Assembly (NCBI GenBank): GCA_005879945.1
Contig: VBHX01000082.1
Span: 1-41,120, forward strand
DNA: 41,120 bases
From: Chloroflexota bacterium
Lineage (GTDB): Bacteria > Chloroflexota > Dormibacteria > Dormibacterales > Dormibacteraceae
Direction: 5' to 3'
The position numbers and the translations under genes were made by a program. Positions 18,046 to 27,470 of this stretch are shown one piece after another (position 1 is the stretch's first letter; each line of letters begins with the position of its first letter). The notes beneath the pieces are model-generated. The model saw nothing but the letters and a program-made list of their open reading frames with translations. It ran no database searches and was not told where the DNA came from.

Positions 18046-18078
18046 CCATGAGCCAGTCTTAACCGACTGAGTTAGCAC

Positions 18079-18123
18079 GCCCGGGGCAATGCTCCTGTCC
18101 TTGACCCAAGGCCAGTACCGGGC
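18079..18123 (+). promoter_or_regulatory. Structured rpsB leader (nested inverted repeats)
   Basis: The rpsB leader can fold into an outer stem GCCCGG (18079-18084) with CCGGGC (18118-18123). Inside is a hairpin CTG-t-CCTTG / CAAGG-c-CAG (18095-18115) with loop ACC. Ribosomal protein S2 represses its own mRNA through the leader in some bacteria, so this is a candidate autoregulatory site. The pairing is seen by eye; the role is inferred. Confidence 0.4.
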
Positions 18124-18151
18124 GGAAGTGGAACAGGGAGGCAATCGAAAC

Positions 18152-19000
18152 GTGGCTCAGGTGACGCTGAAGCAGCTGCTGGAGGCAGGTGTCCATTTCG
18201 GGCACCAGACGAGCCGCTGGAATCCAAAGATGCGGACGTACATCTTCACCGCGCGCAACGGCATCCACATCATCGACCTGCAGAAGACCGTGCGCCTGCT
18301 CGACGACGCCTGGGACTTCGTGCGCGGGGTCGCCGCCAGCGGCCGTCCGGTACTGTTCGTCGGCACCAAGAAGCAGGCCCAGGAGACGATCCAGACCGAG
18401 GCCGCGCGCTCGGGCATGTACTTCGTCAACCGCCGCTGGATGGGCGGCATGCTCACAAACTTCAGCACCGTGAAGAAGCGCATTGAGCGCCTCCAGGAGC
18501 TGCGGAAGATGCAGCAGGAAGGCCAGTTCGAGCAGATGTCCAAGAAAGAGGCGAAGAAGCTCCAGGACGAGCTCGACCGGCTGATGTTCCACTTCGACGG
18601 CATCGCGGACATGAAGCGGCTGCCGGGTGCGCTGTACGTAGTCGACCCACGCAAGGAGCACATCGCGGTCACCGAGGCCAACCGGTTGAAGATCCCAGTG
18701 GTAGCGATCGTGGACTCCAATTGCGATCCCGACCTGATCACATACGTCATTCCGGGCAACGACGACGCGATCCGCGCCGTCAAGCTGCTGACCGGGAAGA
18801 TCGCCGACGCGTGCCTGGAGGGTCGCCAGGAGGCGCAGGCCCGCGGCGAGATCCCTGCCGAGGTCGAGGAGCGCGAGTTCCTGGAGACGCCTCGGTACGA
18901 GGAGATCGAGGAGTACCTCGAAGACGAGGAGGACTACCTGCCGACCGTGTCGGAGGATGAGTTCGTCGGCCGCACCGGGGACGAAGAGGAGGCTCGTTAG
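18152..19000 (+). CDS. rpsB: 30S ribosomal protein S2
   Basis: The protein is 282 residues from GTG 18152, with GGGAGG at 18136-18141 as the ribosome-binding site. The frame is open back to 18089, but the family begins at [27 protein letters not shown]. Diagnostic blocks are [27 protein letters not shown] and [28 protein letters not shown]. The C-terminus carries an acidic extension rich in Glu and Asp after the standard fold. The stop overlaps the tsf GTG. Confidence 0.96.
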   Translation: MAQVTLKQLLEAGVHFGHQTSRWNPKMRTYIFTARNGIHIIDLQKTVRLLDDAWDFVRGVAASGRPVLFVGTKKQAQETIQTEAARSGMYFVNRRWMGGMLTNFSTVKKRIERLQELRKMQQEGQFEQMSKKEAKKLQDELDRLMFHFDGIADMKRLPGALYVVDPRKEHIAVTEANRLKIPVVAIVDSNCDPDLITYVIPGNDDAIRAVKLLTGKIADACLEGRQEAQARGEIPAEVEEREFLETPRYEEIEEYLEDEEDYLPTVSEDEFVGRTGDEEEAR

Positions 19001-19620
19001 TGGCGCGGGTCGCAATGGAACTGGTCAAGAAGCTCCGCGAGATGTCGGGCGCGGGCATGATGGACTGCAAGAACGCGCTCGAAGAGGCGGACGGCGACCT
19101 CGAGAAGGCGTTCACGATCCTCCGGGAGAAGGGAATCGCGAAGGCTGTCAAGCGCGCGGACCGGGCCACCGGCCAGGGCGTGGTCGAGGCCTACCTGCAC
19201 CGCACCACGCCCGACTACCCGCCCCAGGTGGGCGTGCTGGTCGAGGTCGACTGCGAGACCGACTTCGTGGCCAAGAGCGAGGAGTTCCGGAAGCTGGTCA
19301 AGGAGATCGCGCTCCAGATTGCGGCCACCAATCCGAGGTGGGTCATGCGCGCCGAGGTGCCCGACGAGGTGCTCGTCGAGGAGCGCGCGATCTACGAGCG
19401 CAAGGCCGAGCAGGATGGAACGCCTAAGCAGGCCCTTGCGAAGCGCGTCGACGGCCAGGTCGAGAACTTCATCAAGGAAAACGTCCTCCTCGAGCAGCCA
19501 TACTTTCGGGAGCCGAAGCACACGGTCAAGGACCTGATCGCCGAGAACATCTCGAAGCTGCAGGAGAACATCACAGTGCGCCGGTTTGCTCGGTTCAACG
19601 TTCGCGAGGCCGACGATTAA
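19000..19620 (+). CDS. tsf: Translation elongation factor Ts
   Basis: The 206-residue factor exchanges GDP for GTP on EF-Tu. The N-terminal UBA-like domain LVKKLREMSGAGMMDCKNALEEA and the Tu-contact motif ETDFVAKSEEFR are clear. At 206 residues it is the short form, with one reduced core subdomain, compared with about 280 in enterobacteria. It starts with GTG 19000, overlapping the rpsB stop (TAGTG). Confidence 0.95.
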   Translation: MARVAMELVKKLREMSGAGMMDCKNALEEADGDLEKAFTILREKGIAKAVKRADRATGQGVVEAYLHRTTPDYPPQVGVLVEVDCETDFVAKSEEFRKLVKEIALQIAATNPRWVMRAEVPDEVLVEERAIYERKAEQDGTPKQALAKRVDGQVENFIKENVLLEQPYFREPKHTVKDLIAENISKLQENITVRRFARFNVREADD

Positions 19621-19624
19621 TTAA

Positions 19625-20353
19625 GTGGGCGATCGAACGCCGAGGTACAACCGCATCCTGCTCAAGCTGAGCGGTGAGGCCCTTGGCGGAAAGCGCGACT
19701 ACGGTATCGACCTCACCGTGGTTTCGACGATCGCCGGCCAGGTCAAGCGAGTGCACGAGATGGGCGTCCAGATCGCGCTCGTGGTCGGTGGCGGCAACAT
19801 ATTTCGCGGGCTGGCCGCGACGGAGCTCGGGTTCGACCGCGCCACCGGCGACTACATGGGCATGCTCGCGACCGTCATCAACGCCCTGGCGCTCCAGGAT
19901 GCGCTCGAGCGCACGGGCATCCCGGCTCGCACGATGACAGCGATCCAGATGCCGCAGGTCGCCGAGCCCTACATCCGCCGCCGCGCGGTGCGCCACCTCG
20001 AGAAGGGACGCGTCGTGATCCTTGCGGCCGGCACCGGCAACCCCTACTTCACGACCGACACGACCGCCGCGCTCCGGGCCGTCGAGATCGAGGCGGACGT
20101 CATCCTCAAAGCGACCAAGGTCGACGGCGTCTACACGGCGGATCCGAAGCTCGACCCGAAGGCCGTCAAACTGGAGCATCTCGACTACCTGGAAGTTTTG
20201 AATCGAGGCATTGAAGTGATGGACAACACGGCCCTCACGCTCTGCATGGACAACAACGTGCCCATCGTGGTCTTCAACCTGCTCGAGCCCGGCAACATCG
20301 AGCGGGTCGTCCTTGGAGAGGAGATCGGTACCCTCGTCGGAGCATTGGGATGA
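19625..20353 (+). CDS. pyrH: Uridylate kinase
   Basis: The 242-residue amino-acid-kinase-fold enzyme phosphorylates UMP to UDP. Motifs are [13 protein letters not shown] at the start, [27 protein letters not shown], and [17 protein letters not shown]. It begins with GTG 19625 four bases after tsf. The stop overlaps the frr ATG. The tsf-pyrH-frr order is conserved across bacteria. Confidence 0.96.
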   Translation: MGDRTPRYNRILLKLSGEALGGKRDYGIDLTVVSTIAGQVKRVHEMGVQIALVVGGGNIFRGLAATELGFDRATGDYMGMLATVINALALQDALERTGIPARTMTAIQMPQVAEPYIRRRAVRHLEKGRVVILAAGTGNPYFTTDTTAALRAVEIEADVILKATKVDGVYTADPKLDPKAVKLEHLDYLEVLNRGIEVMDNTALTLCMDNNVPIVVFNLLEPGNIERVVLGEEIGTLVGALG

Positions 20354-20907
20354 TCGATCCGGTACTGCGCGAAGCGGAGTCGAAGATGTCGAAATCGGTG
20401 GACCATTTCACCGCCGAGCTTGCGACCATCCGCACCGGACGCGCCAACCCGGCGCTGATCGACAAGGTCATGGTTCAGTACTACGGCACGCCGACCCCGC
20501 TCAACCAGCTGGCCCAGATCAGCGCGCCGGAGCCCCGGCTCCTGGTAGTGCAGGTCTACGACAAGAGCCAGATCGGGGCCATTGAGAAGGCGCTCCGCAC
20601 AAGCGAGCAGGGACTGAACCCGGCCAGCGACGGCCAGCTGATCCGGGTCCCGATCCCGCCGCTGACCGAGGAGCGCCGCCGGGAGTTCGTCAAGCTCGTG
20701 CGCCACAAGGCCGAGGAGGCGCGGGTGGCGATCCGCAACGTCCGCCGCGACGAGATCCACCGCGTGGACGCGATGCAGAAGGCGGGCGACGTAGCCGAGG
20801 ACGAGGCCAAGCGGGCCCAGGCGCGGCTGCAGAAGGTCACGGAATCACAGGTCGAGAAGGTCGACGCGCTGGCCGCTAGAAAAGAAGCCGAAGTGATGGA
20901 GGTTTAA
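20350..20907 (+). CDS. frr: Ribosome recycling factor
   Basis: The 185-residue protein splits post-termination ribosomes with EF-G. The conserved blocks are [36 protein letters not shown] and [19 protein letters not shown]. Length is exactly the family norm. The ATG overlaps the pyrH stop. A palindrome follows its stop at 20917-20937. Confidence 0.97.
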   Translation: MIDPVLREAESKMSKSVDHFTAELATIRTGRANPALIDKVMVQYYGTPTPLNQLAQISAPEPRLLVVQVYDKSQIGAIEKALRTSEQGLNPASDGQLIRVPIPPLTEERRREFVKLVRHKAEEARVAIRNVRRDEIHRVDAMQKAGDVAEDEAKRAQARLQKVTESQVEKVDALAARKEAEVMEV

Positions 20908-20937
20908 GGCCAAATTCCTCCCCACCTTGTGGGGAGG
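20908..20937 (+). repeat. Intergenic palindrome after frr, related to the 29.4-kb array
   Basis: CCTCCCCAC (20917-20925), loop CTT, then GTGGGGAGG (20929-20937) form a perfect 9-bp hairpin after GGCCAAATT. The array at 29390-29644 contains the close relative CTTCCCCAC-ACG-GTGGGGAAG next to GGCCTAATT. No T-run follows, so it is a weak candidate terminator and a better candidate for a dispersed repeat. Confidence 0.55.
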
Positions 20938-20969
20938 TCGAGCCGCCTGATCCATCCTCCCGCGTACTC

Positions 20970-21707
20970 TTGCAAGGCTTGGACGCGTCAGTTCCCCGGC
21001 ACATCGGCATCATCATGGACGGCAACGGCCGCTGGGCCCGCCGGCGCGGGCACCCGGCCAGCTTCGGCCACCGAGCCGGCGTGCGCGCGATCAAGCGTGT
21101 GCTAGAAGGCTGCGAAGAGCTCGGGGTGCATGCACTCTCCGTGTACGCGTTCTCGACCGAGAACTGGTCGCGGCCGCGCGCCGAGGTGCGAGCGCTTATG
21201 CGCCTCTTTCACGAGACCATGCAGCGGGAGATCGACGAGATGCACCGCCGCGGCGTCCGTATCGTCGTCAGCGGCCGCCGTGATGGACTTTCGCCGCGGA
21301 TGCGCGATCGCATCGAAGAGGCAGTGGCGCGCACGGCGCGTAACACCAACGGCGTCCTCAACGTTTGCTTGAACTACGGAGGAAGGGCCGAGCTCGTGGA
21401 CGCGGTGCGGAGGCTGGTGAAGGAGGGCGTGCCCGCGAACCAGATCGACGAATCGGCGATCGCGTCGCGGCTCTACGTTCCCGACCTCCCCGATCCCGAC
21501 CTCATCATCAGAACTGCCGGCGAGAGCAGGGTGAGCAATTTCCTGCTGTGGCAGTCGGCCTACTCGGAGCTACTCGTCACCGAGACGCTCTGGCCGGACT
21601 TCGGGGTCGAGGACTTGAAAGCCGCCATCGCCGACTACAACTCGCGCATACGCCGGTTCGGCGGCCGGCCCGAGCACGAGCTGGCGGCTGGAAACGCCTC
21701 TCGATGA
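20970..21707 (+). CDS. uppS: Isoprenyl transferase (undecaprenyl diphosphate synthase family)
   Basis: The 245-residue cis-prenyltransferase builds the C50-C55 lipid carrier for cell-wall synthesis. Motifs are HIGIIMDGNGRWARRRG with catalytic Asp17, LSVYAFSTENWSRP, and the C-terminal PDLIIRTAGESRVSNFLLWQ. The TTG start at 20970 fits the family N-terminus but has no clear ribosome-binding site, so the first residues are uncertain. The stop overlaps the cdsA ATG (ATGA). Confidence 0.94.
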   Translation: MQGLDASVPRHIGIIMDGNGRWARRRGHPASFGHRAGVRAIKRVLEGCEELGVHALSVYAFSTENWSRPRAEVRALMRLFHETMQREIDEMHRRGVRIVVSGRRDGLSPRMRDRIEEAVARTARNTNGVLNVCLNYGGRAELVDAVRRLVKEGVPANQIDESAIASRLYVPDLPDPDLIIRTAGESRVSNFLLWQSAYSELLVTETLWPDFGVEDLKAAIADYNSRIRRFGGRPEHELAAGNASR

Positions 21708-22549
21708 CGACCAGCAACCCACCGGTCGACAACCGGATGAGGCCGAGTCCCCTGATGATCCGGATCCTCAGCGCTTTCGTGTTCCTCGTGGTCGTGCTCG
21801 CGGGGGTGTACGCCGGCCTCTACGGCGTCTACACGCTCGTCATCCTCCTCGGCGGCCTCGCTCTCTGGGAGTTCCTCGGTCTTTCAGATGGGATGGGCTC
21901 GCGCGCCCCGGCCTGGCTGCTGTTTCCGTTGGGCGCTTTCTTTGCCTTCAGCGGCACCGTGCTCAAACAGATCGACGTCAACCTGGTGCTGTCGCTCGCC
22001 CTTGTCGGCGGGCTGGCCGTCTTCCTGGTCGTGCCGGGACGGCGCCAGGGACTCAGCCGGTGGGCGATGGGGGTCACCGGCGCCCTTTACATCGGGATGC
22101 CGTTCAACTACTACCTGCTCCTGTACACGTCGAAACCAGATGGACTCGTCTGGACTCTGTTCACGATCTTGGCGGTCATCGCCAATGACGCCGCTGCCCT
22201 GCTGGTAGGGAGCCGAATCGGGCGGCACCCGTTCTTTTCCTCGATCAGCCCGCACAAGACCGTGGAGGGCGCGGTCGCCGGCGTGCTGGCTTCCGTGATC
22301 GCCATGCTGATCGGCATCTCCGGGATCCTCGGCCTGTCGTCCCTACACGCCATCGTCATCGGCGTGCTGGTCGGACTCAGTGCCCTCGTCGGCGACCTCG
22401 TCGAGTCGCAGATGAAGCGGATCGCGGAGGTGAAGGACTCATCGCATCTGATCCCCGGCCACGGTGGCGTGCTCGACCGGCTGGACTCAATCCTCTTCCC
22501 GCCGATCCTCGTCTATTTCTACGTGACCACGTTCCACCTGATCCACTGA
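21704..22549 (+). CDS. cdsA: Phosphatidate cytidylyltransferase
   Basis: The 281-residue membrane enzyme makes CDP-diacylglycerol from phosphatidate and CTP. It has about eight hydrophobic segments and the C-terminal signature SHLIPGHGGVLDRLDSILFPP, preceded by DLVESQMKR and the conserved SPHKTVEGAVAG. The start is ATG 21704, overlapping the uppS stop. The longer open frame from 21365 lies inside uppS and is not used. Confidence 0.94.
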   Translation: MTTSNPPVDNRMRPSPLMIRILSAFVFLVVVLAGVYAGLYGVYTLVILLGGLALWEFLGLSDGMGSRAPAWLLFPLGAFFAFSGTVLKQIDVNLVLSLALVGGLAVFLVVPGRRQGLSRWAMGVTGALYIGMPFNYYLLLYTSKPDGLVWTLFTILAVIANDAAALLVGSRIGRHPFFSSISPHKTVEGAVAGVLASVIAMLIGISGILGLSSLHAIVIGVLVGLSALVGDLVESQMKRIAEVKDSSHLIPGHGGVLDRLDSILFPPILVYFYVTTFHLIH

Positions 22550-22550
22550 G

Positions 22551-23654
22551 GTGACGCGGCCCCTCAACGTTGCAATCCTCGGCGCGACTGGCTCAATCGG
22601 CCAGCAGACGCTCGACGTGATCGACCGCAACCCGGGGCGACTGAAGCTCTTTGGCCTGACCGAGGGACGGCGTACATCAAAGCGCGCCGCTGAGCACGTG
22701 ATCCAGGGCCAGGCAGGCGAGCCCGATTTCGATGCGCGGGTGACGGCTATGGTCACCGATCCGGGCTGCGACCTGGTCGTCGTCGCCATCCCGGGTGCAC
22801 GGGCGCTGGCGCCGACCATGGCCGCGCTCCACGCCGGGAAGGAGGTGGCCCTCGCGACCAAAGAGGTGCTGGTGATGGCCGGCGCGCTCGTCATGAAGGC
22901 GGCGGGCCAGCGCGGCATACGTCCGATCGACTCCGAGCACAGCGCGATCTGGCAGTGCCTGTGGGGAGAGGAGCGAAAGAGTATCCGCCGGCTCGTCATC
23001 ACGGCGAGCGGCGGCCCGTTCTGGGCGCATCCCGACCTCGACCTCGATCAGGTGACGGTCGAGCAGGCTCTCAACCACCCGCGGTGGTCGATGGGTCCCA
23101 AGGTGACGGTCGACTCCGCGACCCTCATGAACAAAGGCCTCGAAGTGATCGAGGCGCACCACCTCTTCGGGGTTCCGCTGGCTCAGGTCAGCGTGGTCAT
23201 CCATCCGCAGAGCACTGTCCATTCAGTTGTGGAGTTCATCGATGGCTCGCTCAAAGCCCAGCTAGGACGCCCCGACATGCGGCTTCCGATCGCGGTCGCC
23301 CTCGGTTACCCCGACCGCCTGCCGGACGCCGTGCCGCCGAGCGTGCTGGAGGAGCTTGGACCGCTCGAGTTCCACCCGTTGGACGAGGCCCGGTTCCCCG
23401 CCGTCGGCCTGGCCAGGGGCGCCGCCAAGGCCGGCCGCGGCCGGCCGGCGGTGTTGAACGCCGCCAACGAGGAGGCTGTGAACGCCTTCCTGGCGCGCGA
23501 GATCCCGTTCAGCGGCATCATCCGGACCGTCGAGCAGGCGCTGGAGGCGTTCCCGGGTGGCGGCGAGAGCCTCGAGGACATCCTGGAAGCCGATCGGTGG
23601 GCGCGCGAGTTTGTGACGGTATCGAGGGGGTCTTCCTCCCGGACTGTCCGGTAG
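22551..23654 (+). CDS. dxr: 1-deoxy-D-xylulose 5-phosphate reductoisomerase
   Basis: The 367-residue NADPH-dependent enzyme makes MEP, the committed step of the non-mevalonate isoprenoid pathway. Visible are the NADPH-binding GATGSIGQQTLDVI, the metal/substrate site RPIDSEHSAIWQCL, TASGGPFW and TVDSATLMNKGLEVIEAHHLF. GTG 22551 lies one base after the cdsA stop. With ispG downstream it supplies precursors for the uppS product. Confidence 0.96.
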   Translation: MTRPLNVAILGATGSIGQQTLDVIDRNPGRLKLFGLTEGRRTSKRAAEHVIQGQAGEPDFDARVTAMVTDPGCDLVVVAIPGARALAPTMAALHAGKEVALATKEVLVMAGALVMKAAGQRGIRPIDSEHSAIWQCLWGEERKSIRRLVITASGGPFWAHPDLDLDQVTVEQALNHPRWSMGPKVTVDSATLMNKGLEVIEAHHLFGVPLAQVSVVIHPQSTVHSVVEFIDGSLKAQLGRPDMRLPIAVALGYPDRLPDAVPPSVLEELGPLEFHPLDEARFPAVGLARGAAKAGRGRPAVLNAANEEAVNAFLAREIPFSGIIRTVEQALEAFPGGGESLEDILEADRWAREFVTVSRGSSSRTVR

Positions 23655-23663
23655 TCTCTAGGC

Positions 23664-24740
23664 GTGAGCCCGATCGTCCCCCAGATCGTCAGCGGGATCG
23701 TCAGCGTCGTCGCGGTAGCAGCGGCCTTCCTGATCCTGATCGCCCCCCACGAGGGCGGGCACTTCCTCCTCGCGAAGCTGTGCAAGGTGCGGGTGATCGA
23801 GTTCTCGATCGGCGCCGGCACGAAGCTCATCTCGTTGACGCGGGGCGGCACGCTGTACGCCATCCGGCTCCTCCCGATCCTCGGCTACGTCCGCATGGGT
23901 GGCATGGAGGCGAACGACTTCGACGAGCCGGAAGGCTTCCATTCGAAGCCACCGTGGCAGAGGATTGCGATCTTGCTTGCGGGCCCGGCGGCGAACTTCC
24001 TCGTCGCGATGCTGCTGATCACCGCATATGGGCTGACTCAGCTCAACACCGATCCCGGCAAGGTCGTTCGGGTGGTATCCAACACACCCGCCGCCGCGGC
24101 GGGCGTCCAGGTTGGAGATCACATCCGCTACGTGAACGGCAAGCCGATCCCGGGCCCCGGTTACATCAACCAGCAGGAACGGGCCGCCCCGGACAAGCCG
24201 ATCGTGCTGTCCGGCGTCCATTCAGATGGCACGCCTTTCACGTACACGCTGCAGCCGGTCTGCGATAAGCAGGGTTGCCATGTTGGTATCGGCGTGGCCG
24301 GAATCGTGACGGCGCAGTCCGCCGTCACCAACGGCGTTCAGTTTCCGTTCGTGGCGATCGGCGGCATCGCGCAGGGGATCGAGGCGCTGGCGACAGGTCA
24401 GATCAAGGGCGGGCTGCTCGGCCCCGACGGCCTCACCGGCCCGATCGGCATCGCAACCATCACCTACCAGCAAGTCAATCAAGGCTGGCTGAACTACATC
24501 GGTCTCGTCGCGATTCTCTCCGTGGCGCTTGGGTTCACCAACCTACTGCCCGTCCCCGCACTCGACGGAGGACGCATCGTCGTCGCCGTCGTCGAGTGGA
24601 TCCGGCGCCGACCGTTCGACCGCAAGAGCGAGCTCAACTTCCAGCGGTGGGGCTTGGTGGCGCTGCTCGCGCTGGCCGCTCTGATCAGCTTCCTCGACAT
24701 CCAGCGCATAGCGACGGGGACGTTCCCCGGAAGCCATTAA
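23664..24740 (+). CDS. rseP: Site-2 protease RseP (M50 zinc metalloprotease)
   Basis: The 358-residue intramembrane protease has the zinc motif HEGGH (His29, Glu30, His33) in its first membrane segment, a PDZ domain around residues 125-200 (NTPAAAAGVQVGDHIRYVNGKPI), and the third-ligand motif NLLPVPALDGGRI near the C-terminal membrane helices. The family cleaves anti-sigma factors and signal-peptide remnants. The usual dxr-rseP-ispG order is present. Confidence 0.94.
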   Translation: MSPIVPQIVSGIVSVVAVAAAFLILIAPHEGGHFLLAKLCKVRVIEFSIGAGTKLISLTRGGTLYAIRLLPILGYVRMGGMEANDFDEPEGFHSKPPWQRIAILLAGPAANFLVAMLLITAYGLTQLNTDPGKVVRVVSNTPAAAAGVQVGDHIRYVNGKPIPGPGYINQQERAAPDKPIVLSGVHSDGTPFTYTLQPVCDKQGCHVGIGVAGIVTAQSAVTNGVQFPFVAIGGIAQGIEALATGQIKGGLLGPDGLTGPIGIATITYQQVNQGWLNYIGLVAILSVALGFTNLLPVPALDGGRIVVAVVEWIRRRPFDRKSELNFQRWGLVALLALAALISFLDIQRIATGTFPGSH

Positions 24741-25880
24741 GTGGCCCCACTGATGAATCACGTCCAGCGAAGGAAGTCGATCCCCGTCAACGTCGGGGGA
24801 GTGGTCATCGGCGGCGCCGCCCCAATCGCGGTGCAGACTATGACCAAGACCGACACCCGCGACGTCAAAGCGACGCTGCGCCAGATCCACGAGCTCAAGG
24901 AGGCGGGCTGCGAGATCGTTCGGCCCGCGGTCCCGGACCATGAGGCCGCGGAGGCTCTCAAAGAGATCGTCAAGGGCTCGCCGCTGCCCGTGATCGCCGA
25001 CATCCACTACGACCACACGCTGGCGCTGTTGGCGATCGAGGCAGGGGTGCACTGCCTACGCCTCAACCCCGGCAACATCCCCGACCGCGACAAGGTCATC
25101 AAGGTCGTCACCGCGGCGAAGGAGCGCCAGATCCCATTCCGAATCGGGGTCAACGCCGGCTCGCTCCCGGAAGAGGTTCACAAGAGCCTGCGCGAGCAGC
25201 ACCACATCGATCGCGACGACCGCGAGCGGACCGCGGATCGCATGGTCGAGGTGGCGCTGGGCCACTGCAAGATCCTCGAGGATCTCGACTACGGCCCTGG
25301 CTACATCAAGGTCTCGCTGAAGGCCACCGATGTATGGACGAACATCATGGCCAACCGCAAGTTCGCAGCCGCGCGCGCGTATCCGATCCACCTGGGCGTG
25401 ACAGAGTCCGGTCCGGTGGTGGCCGGCAGCATTCGCAGCGCGGTCGGGATGGGCATCCTGCTCAGCGAGGGCATCGGGGACACGATCCGCGTCTCGCTCG
25501 CCACCTCGGATCCACGCGAGGAGGTCCGCGTCGCGCACGAGATCCTCAAGACGCTGGCCTTCCGCAACGAGAGCGCCACGCTGGTCGCCTGCCCCACCTG
25601 CGGGCGGCTCGAGTACGACATGGTACCCACGGTCAAGGCGGTCGAGGCGCACATCGCGCGACTGAAGATTCCGATCACCGTCGCCGTGATGGGCTGCGTG
25701 GTGAACGGCCCGGCTGAGGCGCGCCACGCCGACATCGGCGTCACCGGCGGCCGCGGGAAGGGAGTGATCTTCAAGAAAGGTAAGCTTTACAAGACCGTGG
25801 CCCAGGAAGAGCTGCTCGCCGTGCTGCTGGCTGAGATCGACGCAATCGCTTACCCCGCAAAATCCGAGGCTACGGCGTGA
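24741..25880 (+). CDS. ispG: 4-hydroxy-3-methylbut-2-enyl diphosphate synthase IspG
   Basis: The 379-residue iron-sulfur enzyme carries out the penultimate MEP-pathway step. It has the TIM-barrel N-terminus PIAVQTMTKTDTRDV and the [4Fe-4S] ligands in VACPTCGRLEYD (two Cys) and VMGCVVNGPAEA (third Cys). The conserved C-terminal KGVIFKKGKL is present. GTG 24741 directly follows the rseP stop; ATG 24753 is an alternative. The stop codon lies inside a 12-bp inverted repeat. Confidence 0.95.
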   Translation: MAPLMNHVQRRKSIPVNVGGVVIGGAAPIAVQTMTKTDTRDVKATLRQIHELKEAGCEIVRPAVPDHEAAEALKEIVKGSPLPVIADIHYDHTLALLAIEAGVHCLRLNPGNIPDRDKVIKVVTAAKERQIPFRIGVNAGSLPEEVHKSLREQHHIDRDDRERTADRMVEVALGHCKILEDLDYGPGYIKVSLKATDVWTNIMANRKFAAARAYPIHLGVTESGPVVAGSIRSAVGMGILLSEGIGDTIRVSLATSDPREEVRVAHEILKTLAFRNESATLVACPTCGRLEYDMVPTVKAVEAHIARLKIPITVAVMGCVVNGPAEARHADIGVTGGRGKGVIFKKGKLYKTVAQEELLAVLLAEIDAIAYPAKSEATA

Positions 25881-25890
25881 TTTTGCGGGG
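25853..25890 (+). terminator. 12-bp perfect inverted repeat spanning the ispG stop
   Basis: CCCCGCAAAATC (25853-25864) and GATTTTGCGGGG (25879-25890) are perfectly complementary across a 14-base loop, and the TGA of ispG (25878-25880) overlaps the 3' arm. It could terminate or stabilise the long rpsB-ispG transcript, though there is no T-run. A second GC-rich hairpin (CCCGCG/CGCGGG, 25941-25958) precedes proS. Confidence 0.5.
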
Positions 25891-26001
25891 ACCCCTACCG
25901 GCCGAGCGCGCGCCCGCTCCGGCCCCGCTCCCGTCTTAGCCCCGCGTCATCGCGCGGGCGTTGTTCGTGACTCATCTCATGAATACTTGGGAGCTATCTG
26001 A

Positions 26002-27468
26002 ATGAAAGAAACCGTTGAGGAGCAGCAGGATTTCGTGAAGGACATCACCAAGATGTCCGACGACTTCGACCGTTGGTACACCGACGTGGTCCGCAAGGCC
26101 GAGCTCGCGGATTGGTCGGGCGTGCGGGGCATGATGGTCGTCCGCCCATACGGGTGGGCGATGTGGGAGGCGATCACGCGCGCCTTCGACGACATGATCA
26201 AGGAGAGCGGGCACGAGAACTGGGCGTTCCCTCTCCTGATCCCGCGGTCATACCTGATGAAGGAAGCCGAGCACGTGGAGGGCTTCGCCCCAGAGGTGGC
26301 GTGGGTCACGAGGGCCGGCGGTGACATGGAGGAGCTCGAAGAGCCCCTCGCGGTCAGGCCGACCTCGGAAACGATCATCGGCGCACTGATCAAGCGCTAC
26401 ATCCAGAGCCACCGCGACCTGCCCAAGCTCACGAACCAATGGAACAGCGTCGTCAGGTGGGAGATGCGCTCGCGCCTGTTCCTGCGCAGCCGCGAGTTCT
26501 GGTGGCAGGAAGGACACACCTTCCACGCCTCGGGACAGGAGGCGATGGAGGAAGCTCAGCTCATCCTCGGTTACTACCGGTCGATCGCGGAGGACTGGCT
26601 GGCGGTTCCGGTGCTGAGCGGCAAGAAGACGCCCGCCGAGACTTTCCCAGGCGCTGTGTACACGCTGACCGTCGAAGGGCTCATGCGTGATGGGCTGGCG
26701 CTGCAGATGGGCACATCTCATTACTTCGGCCAGAACTTCGCGCGCGCCTACGACATCTCTTTTTCCAACAAGGCCAACGAGCGCGAGCTGTGTTACTCGA
26801 CGTCGTGGGGGATCAGCACGCGTCTGGTGGGCGCGATCGTGATGGCGCATGGCGACGACTCAGGACTCCTCGTCCCACCCAAGGTGGCGCCGGTGCAGGT
26901 GGTAGTGGTACCGATCTTTCGCGATGACGCCAGCCGCATCAAGGTCGAAGGGTTCATCGATGGCTGGGGGCGCGAGTTGAAGGCCGCGGGGATCCGCCAC
27001 CGAGTCGACTGGCGTGACGAGCGACCTGGCGACAAATACGCGCACTGGGAGCTGAAAGGCGTCCCACTGCGCTTGAACGTTGGGGCGCGCGACGTCGATG
27101 CGGGCCAGGTCGAGCTGGTCGACCGTTTGTCGCGGGAGCGCAGGGCGGTGCCGGTCGCCGGAATCGCGGCGCGCCTCCAGGCCGAGCTCGCCGCGTTTCA
27201 AACGAAGCTGTTCGAGCGCGCCCAGAAGTATCAGCGGGACAACACGTTCGAGCTCTCGACGCTGGACGAGGTCATTGCACACTTCCGAGAGCGCTCGGGC
27301 TTCGTATGGGCGCCGTGGTGCGACGACGCCGAATGCGAGGCGAGGATCAAAACGGAGACGGGTGGCGTGACGATCCGCACGATCGACTCAGATGAAAAGG
27401 CGTCCGGGAAGTGCCTGGTGTGCGGCAAGCCGGCCGAACACCGAGTCGCGCTCGCGAAAGCGTACTGA
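26002..27468 (+). CDS. proS: Prolyl-tRNA synthetase, short form without editing domain
   Basis: The 488-residue class II synthetase attaches proline to its tRNA. It is the archaeal/eukaryote-like type: no INS editing insertion, class II motif 2 in NSVVRWEMRSRLFLRSREFWWQEGHT, and a C-terminal zinc-binding extension with Cys pairs (WCDDAEC and CLVCGK), ending in the family's terminal Tyr (ALAKAY). The ATG has GGGAG 9 bases upstream. It may be transcribed separately from ispG, given the two hairpins in the 121-base gap. Confidence 0.95.
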   Translation: MKETVEEQQDFVKDITKMSDDFDRWYTDVVRKAELADWSGVRGMMVVRPYGWAMWEAITRAFDDMIKESGHENWAFPLLIPRSYLMKEAEHVEGFAPEVAWVTRAGGDMEELEEPLAVRPTSETIIGALIKRYIQSHRDLPKLTNQWNSVVRWEMRSRLFLRSREFWWQEGHTFHASGQEAMEEAQLILGYYRSIAEDWLAVPVLSGKKTPAETFPGAVYTLTVEGLMRDGLALQMGTSHYFGQNFARAYDISFSNKANERELCYSTSWGISTRLVGAIVMAHGDDSGLLVPPKVAPVQVVVVPIFRDDASRIKVEGFIDGWGRELKAAGIRHRVDWRDERPGDKYAHWELKGVPLRLNVGARDVDAGQVELVDRLSRERRAVPVAGIAARLQAELAAFQTKLFERAQKYQRDNTFELSTLDEVIAHFRERSGFVWAPWCDDAECEARIKTETGGVTIRTIDSDEKASGKCLVCGKPAEHRVALAKAY

Positions 27469-27470
27469 GC

